DNA of 64,000 nucleotides from positions 21,158,572 through 21,222,571 of the forward strand of contig NC_030858.1 of assembly GCF_000208745.1 (NCBI RefSeq), read 5' to 3'. The notes under the pieces are model-generated. The model saw only the letters and a program-made list of their open reading frames with translations, searched no databases and was not told where the DNA came from. Below are positions 23,639 through 36,459 of this stretch, piece after piece; positions within the stretch are counted from its first letter, which is position 1; each line of letters begins with the position of its first letter. The DNA comes from Theobroma cacao (Eukaryota; Streptophyta; Magnoliopsida; Malvales; Malvaceae). A program made the translations under genes and the position numbers.

Positions 23639-25648
23639 ATGGCAAAAACTTCTCAAAGCAAAGAGATTATTGAAAAGAAGAAAAGAAAACGACCACTAGA
23701 GGAAGGAACAGAAGCAGAAGTGTAGAAAAAGAAACAGAAAAATGGGTCTGCTTCAATGACAGATAAATCTAGAAAATCGTAGAAAGAAAAGAAGCAAAAA
23801 ATAGAGAAGAAGAAACACAAGGATACAACACCCAAGAAAGGTACTACCTCTTCTTATAAATTCAAAAATAAAATGCATGAAAAGAGGTTTAGGAAAATAA
23901 AAAATGCTTCTATCACTTGCGAGAAATACATTGACTGGGAAAGTTTTAATGAAAATCCATAAATTTAAACTAGTCTAGTAGATTATTTTAATGAATTAAA
24001 ACTGAAGGAGTATAGAGCATTTAAAAATAGATCCTATAGTGCCAGCTTAGTGAAAGAATTTTATACCAGTATAGCATTAGGAGAGGAAGAACTAGATGAT
24101 TTTGATGACTACATTGACAATGGACTAAATGTATTTTTGAATGGTAAAGAATTTGTGGTTACTGCTGATGATCTTAGTAATTTGCTGAAAGTTGAATGTT
24201 AGGAGGAAGAGTTTGAATTCCTAGAGAAATATGACCCATCCTCTTTGTGGGAAATCATTACTGGGAGAAAGGAGAAGTACTCATCAAAGAGCAATGTTGG
24301 TTTGATAACCAGTCCCCAGATAAGAATTCTACACTACTTTGTTACAGCAAATATCCATGGCAGAAGTGGGAGTTTAAGCTACATCAACCTTCAGGATCTT
24401 TAGTTGATAGAACATGATTTTAATGGAGTTGCTCTGAACCTTGGCAGATTCATGATTGAAAGGATGAGAGGAGCATGAAAGCTTGAGAAAATTAATCAGC
24501 CTTATGGAAATGTTATCACATCCTTAGTGTAGAAAAAGGGAGTCTGGGCAAAAAGATATGAACTAGACATGGGAAAGACTAGAGACCAAGCCATATACTT
24601 TGGTAGTTTGTCCAAAATGGGGTACAAACTTGATGGAGAAAGATTCATTAAAACCCTCAAGGCTGGTTTAGGAAAAGAATCCACCCTACCTGCTCAACTA
24701 GAGGGAGTACCATCCCAATTCTCAAATGACATAATCTTCAATATCCTTATGAGAATTGATGGAAACCTCACTGATCAGGGAGCCAGAATTCAAAAAATTG
24801 AAGAAAGATTAACTGAGATGGAAAGGGCAATGAAAGAAAAAGAAAAAATGTCATTAGAACCTACTGCTGCAGATACCTCTGTAACACCAAGTATTGCACC
24901 AGCATAGCAAGGTGCTGAGGGTTCAGCTTTGCAAGCAAAAAGGTTTGCTCCTCATGGAGCAAGTTATGGTGTTCAAGCTAAAGGCTCCACTTACAAAACT
25001 GTCAGCCCTATCCTTCAGATAGAGGACTCTTACCCTGGTGTTGATCAACTAGCTAAGGCCCCTTCACCTGAACACTAAAGCAAAGATAAATCAGAACAAG
25101 GAACACAAGTGTTAGGTTCACTATATGAAAATGCTCCTTCAGAACTTGAAAAACAGCAGCCCTCCCCTTTAGATTCATAAGAGGTATCCATTATGGATGT
25201 CTTCCACCAAATGGTTGGGGAAAAATAGGCTGAAAAGCAAGTTGCCAAGGCAGAAGCTCAACAAGATACATCTGCACCAGCCCCTAGAGTGAAAGCATAA
25301 TCTGGAAAAGGGAAAGAAAAAGTCACTGCAGCATCACAAGCAAAGACAAAACCACCTACTAAAGGAAAGTCACTGCAGCATCACAAGCAAAGACAAAACC
25401 ACCTACTAAAGGGAAGAAAACAATGGCAACAAAAATAGCATTCCTTAAAAGAAAAAAGTCTCTCTAGATTGGCAGAAAAGTCCAAGCTAGCAACAACTTC
25501 TTCTCCACATGAACCACTTGAAGTGTCTGACACACCCTTGTCTGATCCCTTTACCCAAGAATTACCTCCAGTCTCCTCTCCTCAACCCTTAGATGTCCAA
25601 TACAACATTGATGAGTCATCTCCCTCATCCTCCTTAAAAGCTAATTAG
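23639..25648 (+). pseudogene. SIRE-type third ORF (element I)
   Basis: It starts at ATG 23639 (MAKTSQSKEIIEKKKRKRPL) and keeps frame to TAG 25646-25648, with about a dozen internal stops. The N-terminal 100 residues are lysine-rich and basic. A central domain then covers YFNELKLKEYRAFKNRSYSA, DPSSLWEIITGRKEKY, the segment beginning RILHYFVTANIHGRSGS, and QPYGNVITSLV. A short heptad-like helix (ILMRIDGNLTDQGARIQKIE) and a low-complexity Ser/Thr/Lys/Pro tail follow. A 47-bp tandem duplication at 25322-25415 shifts the frame, and a small change in the CT run near 25460 restores it. SIRE elements are known for an extra, envelope-like ORF here; I see no signal peptide or membrane span. The central block instead resembles the E2 accessory ORF in pattern. 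Confidence 0.7.
25322..25415 (+). repeat. 47-bp tandem duplication in ORF3 of element I
   Basis: Two adjacent copies start GTCACTGCAGCATCACAAGC at 25322 and 25369 and differ at one or two positions near their ends. Since 47 is not a multiple of three, the duplication shifts the reading frame. H has one copy of the corresponding region. Confidence 0.9.
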
Positions 25649-26404
25649 GAATTAATGATGACAAAAAAGGGGAGAAGTATGGTAGAACCTTAGGGGGAGA
25701 AGGAAGGAGAAGTAACAAGAAAATTAATTAAAAAAATGTTAGGGTAGAGGTACTAGGAATTTAGGAAAGAAAGGAAACAGAAATGAACTAGGGGTAATTT
25801 AGGAATATCAGCCGTTACTTTTGTTTTCCTGCTATCTTTACCCTGCTGACAATTAAACACTTTAGTTTAATCTTGTGTTTATGTTTTGTGTGAAAAATGG
25901 GATGCTAATATGTTTATATTCTAGATGTTGACATATTGATGTTTGAATGTTTAAATCTATTGATAAATTTCTATCATTTAAGTTTCTGCTGCTATCTTAA
26001 TTTACTTAATGATACTGATTTTAGGTTGATAGTATAGCATTAAGGATGAAATATGTCTATGAATATGTATGGATAATATGTATGATATATCTGTTGAATG
26101 TTGATTGGTATAAGAAAAATCTGATAATAATATGCTGATGATAGACAGTCAACTAAAACACTGATAATATTCTGTCAACTTGTTATCTGCTATTAATCAT
26201 TCTATAGGACAACATAAATACTCTGAATATGTAATGTCATTAGCTATATGACATGAATTAAACTTGCAAGAATAAATAAGCAAAATATGCACACACTAAG
26301 GGGGAGCACATATTTAAGGGGAGCAATCCTCATTTTTTTGCAGAAACTAAAAAGAATATAAAGACACTGTGTTGTTAATCAAGGAATGTTTTGTCATCAT
26401 CAAA
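25649..26404. other. Non-coding region before the LTR of element I
   Basis: AT-rich sequence between the ORF3 stop and the polypurine tract, with GAAAATGGGATGCTAATATG-like text but no frame of note. A G-rich phrase AAGGGGGAGCACA near 26299 resembles a second, internal polypurine tract. Confidence 0.55.
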
Positions 26405-26415
26405 AAGGGGGAGAT
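26402..26415 (+). other. Polypurine tract of element I
   Basis: AAAAAGGGGGAGAT immediately precedes LTR start TGTTGGCTCC. It matches the inverse CTCCCCCTTTTT beside the H LTR at 49848. Confidence 0.85.
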
Positions 26416-27583
26416 TGTTGGCTCCATTAATTTTTTATGATAATAAAACATTCCCATTCATTTGTGTCTAATTTTTCTACTTGAGTGTGCAGGACAAATA
26501 ATGTATGAAATTAATAAATCAATCTTTCAAAGTGTATATCCAAAAGAAAAAAATGGGGATAAAAATAAGGAGACATGATCGATTAACAAGAAGGAAGCCC
26601 CTTAGTTGAATAAAATAGAATGTTGGTCTACTAAGATTCAAATTGGAGAAATGGTGAGCTGAAGAATATTGAGAAATAGAACCGACTTAGTCGACCAAGA
26701 TGTGAATTAGTCGACTAAATGCTCTTTGCCAAAATTCAGACTTCAAGATAGAACCAACTTAGTCGACCAAAAAATGAGTTAGTAGACTAAATGCTTTTTG
26801 TCAGAATCTGTGACCAAAAGACAAAACCAACTTAGTCAACCAAGAAGAAAGTTAGTCAACTAAGAGCTTTTTGTTTGCAATTTGAACTAGAGCACTAGAA
26901 GATAGATTAACGGCTAGAACCAACTCTCAACTGTTTTCAATGGCCATAAATTGCCAAACTGCCATCACAGTTGTTTCTCAAAGCATAAAAAGGTCTTCCA
27001 ACGGTTAAAAATTAGTTCTTTGGAAGTTTTGGAAGAGATTTGAGCCATATAGAGCTGAAAAACTAGAAAATCTCCTCTGCACCTTTCTGCACTTAAACGT
27101 CAATCTTTTGTATTTGTATTTTGCACTCAACCTTGTACCATTTAGATCAACCTTATGATCATAGGTACTTTCTTTTACTTCTCTTCTTGTATTCTTAGAG
27201 TGAGGGAGTCACTCTAAGTGGTTCTTTCAAGCTAGGTTTGCTTGAATGTGTTAAAGTTCTAACTTAGCCTCGAAAAGTTAAGTGTTGGGTTTTAGTTTAG
27301 CTTGTGAAAAACTATTGTGAAAGGTTCTAGCTGAGCCTAGTAAAAGCCATTGTAAAGCTTGGTGAAAGCTTGTATATTTCACCGGTTCTTAATGGAATTG
27401 TTTGGAAAATCCTTGGTTGGATAATCAAGGTAGTGGATGTAGGTCTTAGACTGAACCACTCTAAATTCCTGTGCATTGTTTACTCTGTTTTTATTTTCTT
27501 TGTTCTGAAAATTAGTTGCTCATCTTGTAAAAAGCCGATTTGTGCTATTCACCCTCTTCTAGAACATATAATTGGGACCAACA
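26416..27583 (+). mobile_element. 3' LTR of element I
   Basis: 1,168 bp from TGTTGGCTCCATTAATT to GGGACCAACA, TG...CA. It is the same family as the two H LTRs in inverse orientation. It holds several TTAGTCGACTAA or AGTCGACCAA words between 26580 and 26870. The corresponding 5' LTR is gone, so no TSD can be checked. Confidence 0.85.
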
Positions 27584-27597
27584 ATTTTCCACAGCTT

Positions 27598-29401
27598 TGA
27601 TAACTCTATTATATAGAGTTATTTTGATAAATTTTGGACATTTAAGTAGCTAGATCGTTGAGATTTTAGGTTCGAATTGTAGCATTTTAGGTGTTTTTCT
27701 AGTTTAAGTTGGTTACATGTTGAGTAATTATAGCATTTTAGGTGTTTTTCTAGTTTAAGTTTGATTACATGTTGAGTAGTTAATTTAAGTTATTTTAATT
27801 AGATTTTATGTTATTTTGTTTTAAATTTCTTTACGAGTAGTTATTGCTACTTTCTCTTATTGCTTTTGTAGGAAATTTGATGAAAAAGGCTCATTTGATG
27901 AAAATCTGTGCGAGTATGGTGCTGGTTTCATTTGTATATGTTTTGGTATTTTGACCATATCTTTCTATAAAGAACTTTAAATGAAGTGATGCTTGGACCA
28001 CTAGAATTCTAAGTGCAAGGGCTACAACTTTTCTATACCACTTTGCCCAGTTCTGATTTGATCATGGTCAAAATATTTATCTAAATCAAAGCACTGCAGC
28101 AATATGAATAGACTGAACATGATGTGGTATTTGGAGCATATCTTCCATCCCAAAAGTCCAATTGACATGATTCTTGAGCCATTGGAAAGCTAAGAAATGG
28201 GGTCACACCTTTTATATTTAAAATAGTTCCTAGTTCGGAGAATATCAGGGTGCAAATCACGTTTTAATTTGATAGACTGTCATAGCACTGGAAACCCATG
28301 CCTCTGCACTGCTCATCGAGGTGCACCACACATTTTCTCGAGAGCACGGCGCCCCGACACTAAAAGAGTAACACCACGTGCTCCCAAGGGAAAATTTTAG
28401 GGCCACAATGCTAAGAAATCAAGGTCGTGGCATTGGACGATTTTTCAAAAATAAAAATTTGACAAGACCTTTTTTAGAGGTTTTAAGAGGGAGGCAGTAA
28501 GCAACTACTGTGTTTCTCTTATATGGAGCCAAGAACAAAACAAGAAAACAAGATAATTTGAGAGAAAATTGAGATCAAAAAGCTTCAATAATTAGTTTCT
28601 TTCTCTAATTTTGTGTTTCTCTTGTTTTCTTTGACTTGGATTCATGGCTAAATTTCTTTGGACATTATTTTTATTAGATATTATGAGCTAAACTATTTTG
28701 CTAGGATTATGGTGGATCTCAACATGTAGTTTGAATATTAGTTTCTTTTTTATTTATCATGAATACATGTAATTTTGCTTATTCAAATCTGTTCTTAATT
28801 CTTTTGATTGTCTAGCCAATAATTAACTAATTTGTAAATCTAATTGAGACTTGACACAGAGATTTTAGATTGGACTAAGGTTTGAATAGTGCATGTTCAC
28901 GTCACTTAGGTGATTTGATTCGTGATTCGAGTAAACATAAGTAAATTGCCATACATAGCCACTTTAGGACACTTGCTTAATGAACTTAATTTAATTGATT
29001 CTTATAGACATATAATGAACTAATTAAGTTATGTATTTGCACAAGAAACTCGGTGAAGACTTGTCCATAGCTTTGAATTCTAGATTAGTAAAACCACCCG
29101 GGAAAGATAAATAACAAGAAAAGCTGGTATTAGATGAAATGTTGAATGAACCCATAATTCTACAACTTTAATATATTGCTTTTCTCAACTTATTTAGTTT
29201 GTTAGTTTATTTAGTGTTGATTTTTAATTGTTTTTAATTAGTTTTTCTTCAACTTTTGGATTACTTAAATAAGATTAATTTGTTTTATAATTTTAGTACT
29301 TAGTGAAACTTTAAGGTACCAATCTCTATGGGAACGATACTCTACTTCATCACTATATTACTTTTTCGATATGTATACTTGCATGTGCAAAACCGACAAC
29401 A
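27598..29401 (+). mobile_element. Solo LTR E1
   Basis: 1,804 bp from TGATAACTCTATTATATAG to AAACCGACAACA. Flanks AGCTT (27593-27597) and GGCTT (29402-29406) agree at four of five bases, a slightly decayed TSD. A gypsy reverse transcriptase in the opposite strand lies directly to the right. There is no internal region. The start holds a hairpin-like AACTCTA...TAGAGTT. A 51-bp tandem duplication occupies 27680-27782. E2 at 9005-9461 is a second copy of the same LTR start. Confidence 0.8.
27680..27782. repeat. 51-bp tandem duplication in LTR E1
   Basis: The clause beginning TAGCATTTTAGGTGTTTTTC occurs at 27680 and again at 27731, each ending near ACATGTTGAGTA. E2 has only one copy of the equivalent, so it is private to this LTR. 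Confidence 0.85.
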
Positions 29402-30675
29402 GGCTTCTACTTTACTGGGATGAACTTGCACCCCTTATTTAGGCATAATGTGTCCCAAGAAACTGACTTTGTTCAACCAAAATTCACACTTCCTCAATGT
29501 CTGCAATACAATTCTCAAGTGTTGCGTGTGTTCTTTCGGGTGCTTAGAATACACCAATATGTTGTGTATGAATACAAGCACAAATATATCCAAATATGCC
29601 CAGAACACTCTGTTCATCAAATCCATAAATGCTATAGGGGCATTGGTGAGTCTAAACGAAATCATTAAGAATGTATAATGCCAATAGCGTATGCGAAACG
29701 CTATTTTGGGTATATCACTCTCTTGAATTCTCAATTGGTGATATCACGAGCATAAATCAATATTTGAAAAGCACATTGCACCTTCAACTGGTCAAACAAA
29801 TCATTTATTCTCTAGAATGGATATTTATTCTTTATTGTCACTTTATAAAGCTATCGGTAGTCTATGCACAACCAAAGGCTACCATCCTTCTTTCTCACGA
29901 ATAACACTAGAGCTCCCCAAGGCGAGACACTTGGGCATATAAAGCCCTTGTTCAACAAATCCTCAAATTGCTCATTAAGCTCTTTTAGTTCAACTGATGC
30001 CATTCGATTAAGAAGTATAGAAATTGGCTTTGTATCCGAAATCAAATCAATACAACATTCAATCTCCCTCTCAAGAGGCAATCTAGGCAATTCACTTGGA
30101 AATACATCTAAATATTCACCTACTACCGATACATAATCCACACTCCCATCACCATTCAAAGCATTTATTGCCATAGCCAGATATCTTATGCCTTCTTGCC
30201 CTAGCATTTGCCTAGTGGCTATATTCGACACAACTTTCACAAACATCGAACTATCATGTCCATAAATCACAAACGAGAGTTCCCCTAGAACTTAAACTTC
30301 ACAAGCTTACTGTAGCAATCTACGTTAGCAAAACAGAACGCTAAATAGTCCACTCCCAATATCACATCTAAATCCCAAGTTAGTAATAACACAAAGTCGG
30401 CTAAAGTGTCTTTGTCCTTAATATGGACCACACACTATTTATACAGATACTTTGCCATAAATATTTCCTTCAAAGGCGTAGCCACAATCAAAGGCTCATC
30501 CATACTACAACAAAACTTATCCAACTTCAGTACAAAATATGGAGACACAAAAGAATGTGCCAATCCGGGATCAAACAAAACCAATGCTTTGGTACCACAA
30601 AAATAAAGTGTACTTGTGACCACCGTATTAGAAGTCTGAGCATCTTGCTATGTCAAAGTATACACCCGTGCTAGA
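29402..30675 (-). pseudogene. Ty3/gypsy protease and reverse transcriptase relic (K)
   Basis: Minus strand. Protease near 30640-30435 reads VTSTLYFCGTKALVLFDPGL, then AHSFVSPYFV; the DPG triad is a variant seen in some chromovirus-type plant elements. RT follows from about 30230: YLDVFPSELPRLPLEREIEC, then GFICPSVSPWGALVLFVRKK and DGSLWLCIDYR. A frame break leads to the segment from 29734, [19 protein letters not shown]. The catalytic pair, normally FIDDIL, is FIHNILVYS here, so both Asp are lost. SFLGHIMPK follows near the end. Several frame breaks occur. G cuts its 5' part at 30676, and E1 cuts its 3' part. Lineage most like Tekay/CRM-type chromoviruses. Confidence 0.8.
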
Positions 30676-31765
30676 TGTCACATCCCATTTTATGGTGGAA
30701 CATGACCGAGGCATGAACCTAGACGAGTATAGCCTGCTATTAACACACATCATTAAACATTCATCAATGCGAAAGCATACATAAACATCCCTAGGTATGC
30801 AATATCAACTCATGCATACCATCATACACAACATTACACATATATGGAACTTTTCAACATATTAGTGTAAGTGCAACATTTCATATACCATCAGAGTGCC
30901 ACATTTCCAGTGCATCATAATATTTACATGTCTCAACACCCTCGAGTATCCATATAGGCTCTTGAACCATTATATACATTTTAACATAACATTCGTAATG
31001 TATAGTGCCCAAACATTTGGCTACATTAACATAACCTGTTCATAATCCATTAAAACACATTCATAGTCTATAAACATAAACATAACATAGACTGACTCAT
31101 CAGTGGAACATGATTTGACTTAGTAAGCATCAAGAGATTGCTATTCACTTGCCAATGAGAAATGAATGGATCACGTCTTCATGACACTGACTACTAGCAA
31201 GAGAGTACTATCATTGATCTGTAACCAAAATAGTGAGGGAAAATAATGTGTGAGTCACAAAGACTCCATAAGTAGATATGGGGAAGGGGACAAGCCAGGG
31301 GATATGAGTTTTTCATAACCATGCATTTATAAATACATATGATTCATAAATCCTTTCACATTACTCTTATGTTCATGAAACATAGCATTTAATCATCATC
31401 TGAATATCATTGCATGGAAAACATCTTTACATAAATCATTATAAACCATTTAATCTTGAAAACCTTTTAAAAATCATTTAAGAAGCTAATTCTACAACAA
31501 TTCTATCAATACATTCTAGAATGTATCAATACATTCAAGGAATCTATCGATACCTTTGGGCAATTTATGTTGAAAATGTATTGCTAGATACTTCATATGC
31601 GTCGATACTTTCGCCACAGAATCCAACCTTTTGGGCAATTTCTTGAATCTAACTCATTTATATGTCTTTCTAGCTTTGAGGGATCATTCTTAGGCTAAGG
31701 TTCTATCTAACCAAACTAATATCACCACATTACAGTGTGAATAACATCATCAATAATCATTTCAT
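30676..31765 (-). mobile_element. LTR-like element G, left part
   Basis: It starts TGTCACATCCCATTTTATGG at 30676, replacing gypsy K coding sequence exactly there. The right part resumes at 45405 after element F. TGTCACATCCC is the inverse of the ...GGGATGTGACA-type 3' end shared by gypsy LTRs C and D, so G reads on the minus strand. It contains ATGTATCAATACATT-like words at 31495-31560. No coding sequence. Confidence 0.6.
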
Positions 31766-33848
31766 TGTTGGAGTAAGATCTTAGTGAATTAATGCGATTG
31801 TGTAAGACATGGATTTCAAAAATTTATTTTATCAAGGAAGCAAGCAATCCAATTACACAAGCGAAAACACACATTATTATTATTGCAAGTAACATTATCA
31901 CACAAAAAAATAAGAATCTATTAAGAAAAACCATAACTTTTATTTTCAGATTCTTATTTTTGGATTCCACCACACCAATGAACTATTTCTCGACCAAACA
32001 AGTTTACCACTTATTCTTCAAGAATATTTTCAACTTGAACCTTCAGTGGACAAGGTGTGCAATGCAAGACTACAAGAAGGCAACCGATTTTTTTTCTCTT
32101 TTCTTTGGAAAAGCTTGGAGGAGGAAAAAAGAAGTGATGGCTGAAACTTTTTTTTTAAGAAAAAGTACGTCCTCATATTTTCTTCCAATCTCTTCTCTTT
32201 TTATTAAAACTCTTACTTTAAAGGTTTAATCAAAATGAAACACCTTTGAATCAATCTTGACCATCCATTTAGAGTTATGGAAGCATCAAACATGCTCCAT
32301 AATTATCAAAATAAAAATTAAAGCATAAATAATTTAATTATTTAGTTATCATTTAGAGTTCTTGATAAAATAAAACTCCTTATCGAATAATAACTCTTAT
32401 TTTATTATTATCCATCTTTATTTAAAAAGAATTAATAATAAACAAAAAAGTAATAGTCAAATGTGGAGTCTCCTTTTATCAATATGGATGCTTAGATTCA
32501 TTTTACAAGAATCCTCCTAAAATTCTCTTAATTTAAGACAACTCTTGTCCATAATTAAGACAAAAGATATTTGATCTTGTCTAAATTTGAGACAAATATC
32601 TATTCTTGTCTAGATTAAGAAAAAAAATATTTTTATTGTTTTAAATTAAGACAAACATATTTTCCTTCCTAAATTAAGACCAAAAATGTTTTCTTATCTA
32701 AATTAAGACAAACATGTTAAAGTTGCCAATTTTTGTACACTATTTAATTAATCAAATTAAAGCATGCATTCCAACTTAAACAAGTTGAATTCTACGAAGC
32801 TAAATGGGTAATATATTTGGACATAGATATTCCAAGCTCCAATAAACTTAGAATTATTCTTAATCTCCATAAAAATAATTCAAGCTTATTAACCATGAAA
32901 TCACTCCACAATAGATTCATGGTTGCACTCTTGGATTAACAAAAATTACAAGAAACAATTCAATATTTGATATTGATTATTAGTTGTCCAATTGAAAACC
33001 TTATATTGTGAACCCTCATAACCATCCAATGATAAAAGGTGAAATTACCGTTTTACCCTTTATGTCAATTTTGTCCCTTATTATCAAATTTCATCCAATT
33101 AGTGATTCAATAGTGTAGATCTAATCTTTTGAGTATCCAGATGTCATAAGTAGCTAATTCATCAATCCATTGGGCCCAAATTATTCACCAATCTTCTTGA
33201 AATCACTAGAAGTGATGTTAATGCTATGAACTCCATTATCTGGATATATGTTCCCAAATGTTCATCTCGATTATAATACCAAAATACGGAGTTTAGATCA
33301 ATGCTTTTATGATGATCATGCTCATGATAAATCAAAGATTATAAGGAGATTAAACACGAGTCCACTATCTATCAGGATTTCGGTTATACTATAAGTAAAT
33401 GCATAAGTGTAAGATCAAGATTTAGGTAACGGTAAAACTTAAATTTGATTCTTACATGATTCTAGTTCATGTTATAGTGTCATTACTCAAAGTCAACTAT
33501 TTCGATGATTTGAGACTCATCATTCCCTTGAAATGAATCACATTCGTTTCGTTAGCAATAATCTGGACACTACACGCTTAACACAATAAAATGACCAGCT
33601 TTATTATATGGCTGTGAACAATTTTAGATTCCATTAAAAGACATGTCTCCTATGTATGACTCTTCATACAAATGTATTTTAATATCTCAATAGAATCTTG
33701 GTACCTTAATAACTAGATAATGAATGCTTACTAAAACAAACTCTTTGTCTTATTATCAAAATGTACTTTCATTATAAATAAATTTAATGAATTTAAGCAT
33801 GAGAATATACTTGCTTTCTAGGGCACTATTTTCTTTAAATTCCTAACA
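31766..33848 (-). mobile_element. F 3' LTR
   Basis: 2,083 bp, minus-strand TGTTAGGAATTT to ACTCCAACA. It matches 43316-45404 throughout. Four or five repeats of words like AATTAAGACAAACAT occur near 32525-32720. The short open frame at 31792-32229 has no counterpart product and is ignored. Confidence 0.9.
32520..32715. repeat. TTAAGACAA minisatellite in the F LTR
   Basis: The phrase TCTTGTCTAAATTAAGACAA recurs with variations about every 40 bp, six or seven times. The second LTR has the same array at about 44090-44270. Each unit holds a near-palindrome (TTGTCTAAATTAAGACAA). Confidence 0.8.
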
Positions 33849-33864
33849 ATCTCCCACTTGCCCG
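33849..33864 (-). other. Polypurine tract of F
   Basis: Minus strand CGGGCAAGTGGGAGAT, directly before LTR start TGTTAGG. GGCAAGTGGGAGATTGTTAG is a standard copia context. Confidence 0.85.
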
Positions 33865-36459
33865 AAAGCAAGTATGGCATATCCCTCATTCCATGACTTT
33901 TTAGGTGACCATCGAAACACTTTTGTGTCAAAGTCTTTGTGAATGGATCAGTGAGGTTTAGCTCTGTTGGAATTTTCTTCACAATTACTTCTCCACGTTG
34001 TATGATCTCTCGAATGAGATAGTACTTCCTTTCAATATGTTTTGATGCTTTATGATTCTACAGTTCTTTTGAGTTAGCCACTACTCAATTGTTATCACAA
34101 TAAAATGTAATAGGCTTGTCCGCATCTAGAATTACTTCAAGGCCCATAAGGAACTTACAGAGCCATACAGCTTCCTTTGTTGTTTCATAAGCCACAACAT
34201 ACTTTACCTCCATAGTAGAGTCTGCAATACAAGATTGCTTTACACTCTTCCTAACTATGGCTCCTTCTCCAATGGTGAAAACAAATCCTGATGTTGATTT
34301 TCTAGAATCAACATCAGACTGAAAATTTGAATTAGTGTACCCTATCGTTACAAGGTCACTTTTGGAATATACAAGCATGTAATTCTTCGTTCTACAAAGA
34401 TATTTAAAAATGCACTAGATTGTAGTCCAGTGCTCAACTCCTAGGTTTTACTGAAATCTGCTAACCAATCCAATTGCATAGCAAATATCTAGCCTAGTGC
34501 ATAGCATAACATACATGAGACTTCCAATGGCAGATGCATATGGAATCCATCTCATGTTTTCAACTTCCTCTGAAGTTTTAGGTGACATCTCCTTAGAAAG
34601 TTTGATTCCATGTCTAGAGGGCATGAAACCCTTCTTGGAATCTTGCATAACAAACTTGGTTAAAATCTTGTCTATGTAAGATGCTTGAGATAATGCTATC
34701 TGCTTGTTCTTATGATCCCTTAGAAGTTTGATCCCTAGAACATAGCTAGCTTTTCCTAAATCCTTCATATTGAATTATTGGTTCAGCCAACCTTTAACTG
34801 TTGATAACATTCCTATATCATTCCCAATGAGTAGAATGTCATTAACATAAAGGACTAGAAAAGCAACCTTTTTATCCTGTATCCTTTTATAAACACAGGC
34901 TTCATCAACATTTTGCGAGAAACCATATGATTTGATAGTAGTATCCAATCTTATGTTCCAAGACCTAGATGCTTGCTTAAGTTCGTAAATGGACCTATGC
35001 AATTCACAAACCTTATGCTCATGGCCCTTTTTAATGAAACCTTCTGGTTGAGCCATATAAATGTGTTCTTCAAGATCTCCATTTAAAAATGTGGTCTTGA
35101 CATCCATTTGCCATATCTCATAATCAAGATGTGTGGCTATGGATAGAAGGACCTTGATGGATTTAAGCATAGCAACCAATGAGAAGGTTTCCTCATAGTT
35201 AATCCCTTATCTTTAGGTAAAACCCTTAGCCACTAGACTAGCCTTGAAGGTCTCTACCTTCCCATCACTTCCTCTTTTTCTTTTGTAAATCCATTTGCAC
35301 CCTATAAGTTTTATCCCTTCAGGTGGATCTATTAAAGTCCAGACTTTATTGGAATCCATGGAGTCCAACTCAGATTTCATTGCCTTATGCCATTCTTCAG
35401 CATCAACATCGTTAATAGCTGTCTTGTATGTAATAGGATCATATTCATGTACATTTGAGAGTGCAATCATGTTTTCTCCCAGACCCATGTATCTTTCTGG
35501 TTGTCTCACGACCCTCCCACTATGGCGTGGCACCACTATTTGATGTTCAAGTTGTGTTTCTGTTTTAACCCTTGAATTAGACTGTGTTATGACATCTTCA
35601 GAATTAACTCTTAAATTTGAAGGATCAAACAATTCTTCAAAGACAATTTCACTTCTAGGTTTATGATTTCTCACAAACTCTTCCTCTAAGAAAGTGGCAT
35701 TTGTACTAACGAAAACTTTCTTATCTTGAGGACTACAGAAGTAATAACCTCTTATTCCTTTTAGATATCCTACAAACAAGCACACCTTAGTCTTCAGCTC
35801 AATCTTTGTGGACTGAGGCTTTAAAACATGTGCAGGACACCCCCAAGTTTGCAGATGACATACAGATGATTTACGCCCTATCCACAGCTCCCTTGGTGTC
35901 TTAGGCACAGCCTTAGATGGAGCAACATTGAGCAAGTATTGAGCAGTTTGCATACAATATCCCCAAAATGAAATTGGAATGTTAGCAAAGGACATCATTG
36001 ATCTAACCATTTCTAAAAGAGTCCTATTTCTTCTTTCAGCTACACCATTATGTTGAGGTGTTCATGGCATTGACAAATTGGAAATTATCCCATTGTTAGT
36101 GAGATATTGTCGAAATTCATCTAATAAATACTCACCTCTCCGAACTGATAAAAGTTGTTTCAATGGCTTGCCTAGTTGCTTTTCAACTTCGGCTTTGAAT
36201 TCTTTGAACTTTTCAAAGGATTCACTTTTTTTGTGCATTAAATACGCAAAGCCATGTCTCGAGTAATCATCAATAAAAGTTATGAAACATTCATAACCTC
36301 CTCTAGCTTCTACGTTCATTAGCCCACACACATCTGTATGCACCAAGTCTACAACGTTTGGCATTCTGTTACCTTTTGCCTTGAAAGGCCCTTTAGTCAT
36401 TTTAGCTTCAATACAAGACTTACATACTTGCAAAGGACACTCAACCATGTTTGGCAGAG
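33865..36459 (-). pseudogene. Copia integrase, RT and RNase H (element F)
   Basis: It enters from D1 at the integrase zinc region (CPLQVCKSCIEAKMTKGPF). The first Asp is kept (HTDVCGLM). The second is Val (SVRRGEYL). The Glu is kept (PQHNGVAERRNR), but a TGA precedes it at about 36062. The RT palm has WQMDVKTTFLNGDLEEHIYM, and the catalytic motif is YVNDILLIG, with the first Asp lost. Stops lie near 35213, 35207, 34775 and 34448. RNase H from about 34378 has DSRKSTSGFVFTIG and STMEVKYVVA, whose usual Glu is Val. The end CDNN is followed by a stop and a readable tail to the polypurine tract. It was a full pol; now it is inactive in every domain. Confidence 0.9.

Larger units (their letters stand above)
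19081..27583 (+). mobile_element. SIRE-type copia element I, 5' truncated
   Basis: Its order is partial gag, protease, integrase, RT, RNase H, a separate third ORF, polypurine tract and 3' LTR. RT motifs (MSMMGELKYFLGLQIKQ) and an extra ORF between RNase H and the LTR are those of the SIRE/Opie/Maximus lineage. The 5' LTR, PBS and first part of gag are missing at the junction with the F fragment at 19080. The element is the same family as H (48771-57833), in opposite orientation. It retains the RNase H segment that H has lost. Confidence 0.85.

Noticed and set aside
31792..32229. 145-codon plus-strand open frame in the F LTR
   Set aside because: The sister LTR at 43316-45404 has stops and shifts in the same region, so the frame is by chance.
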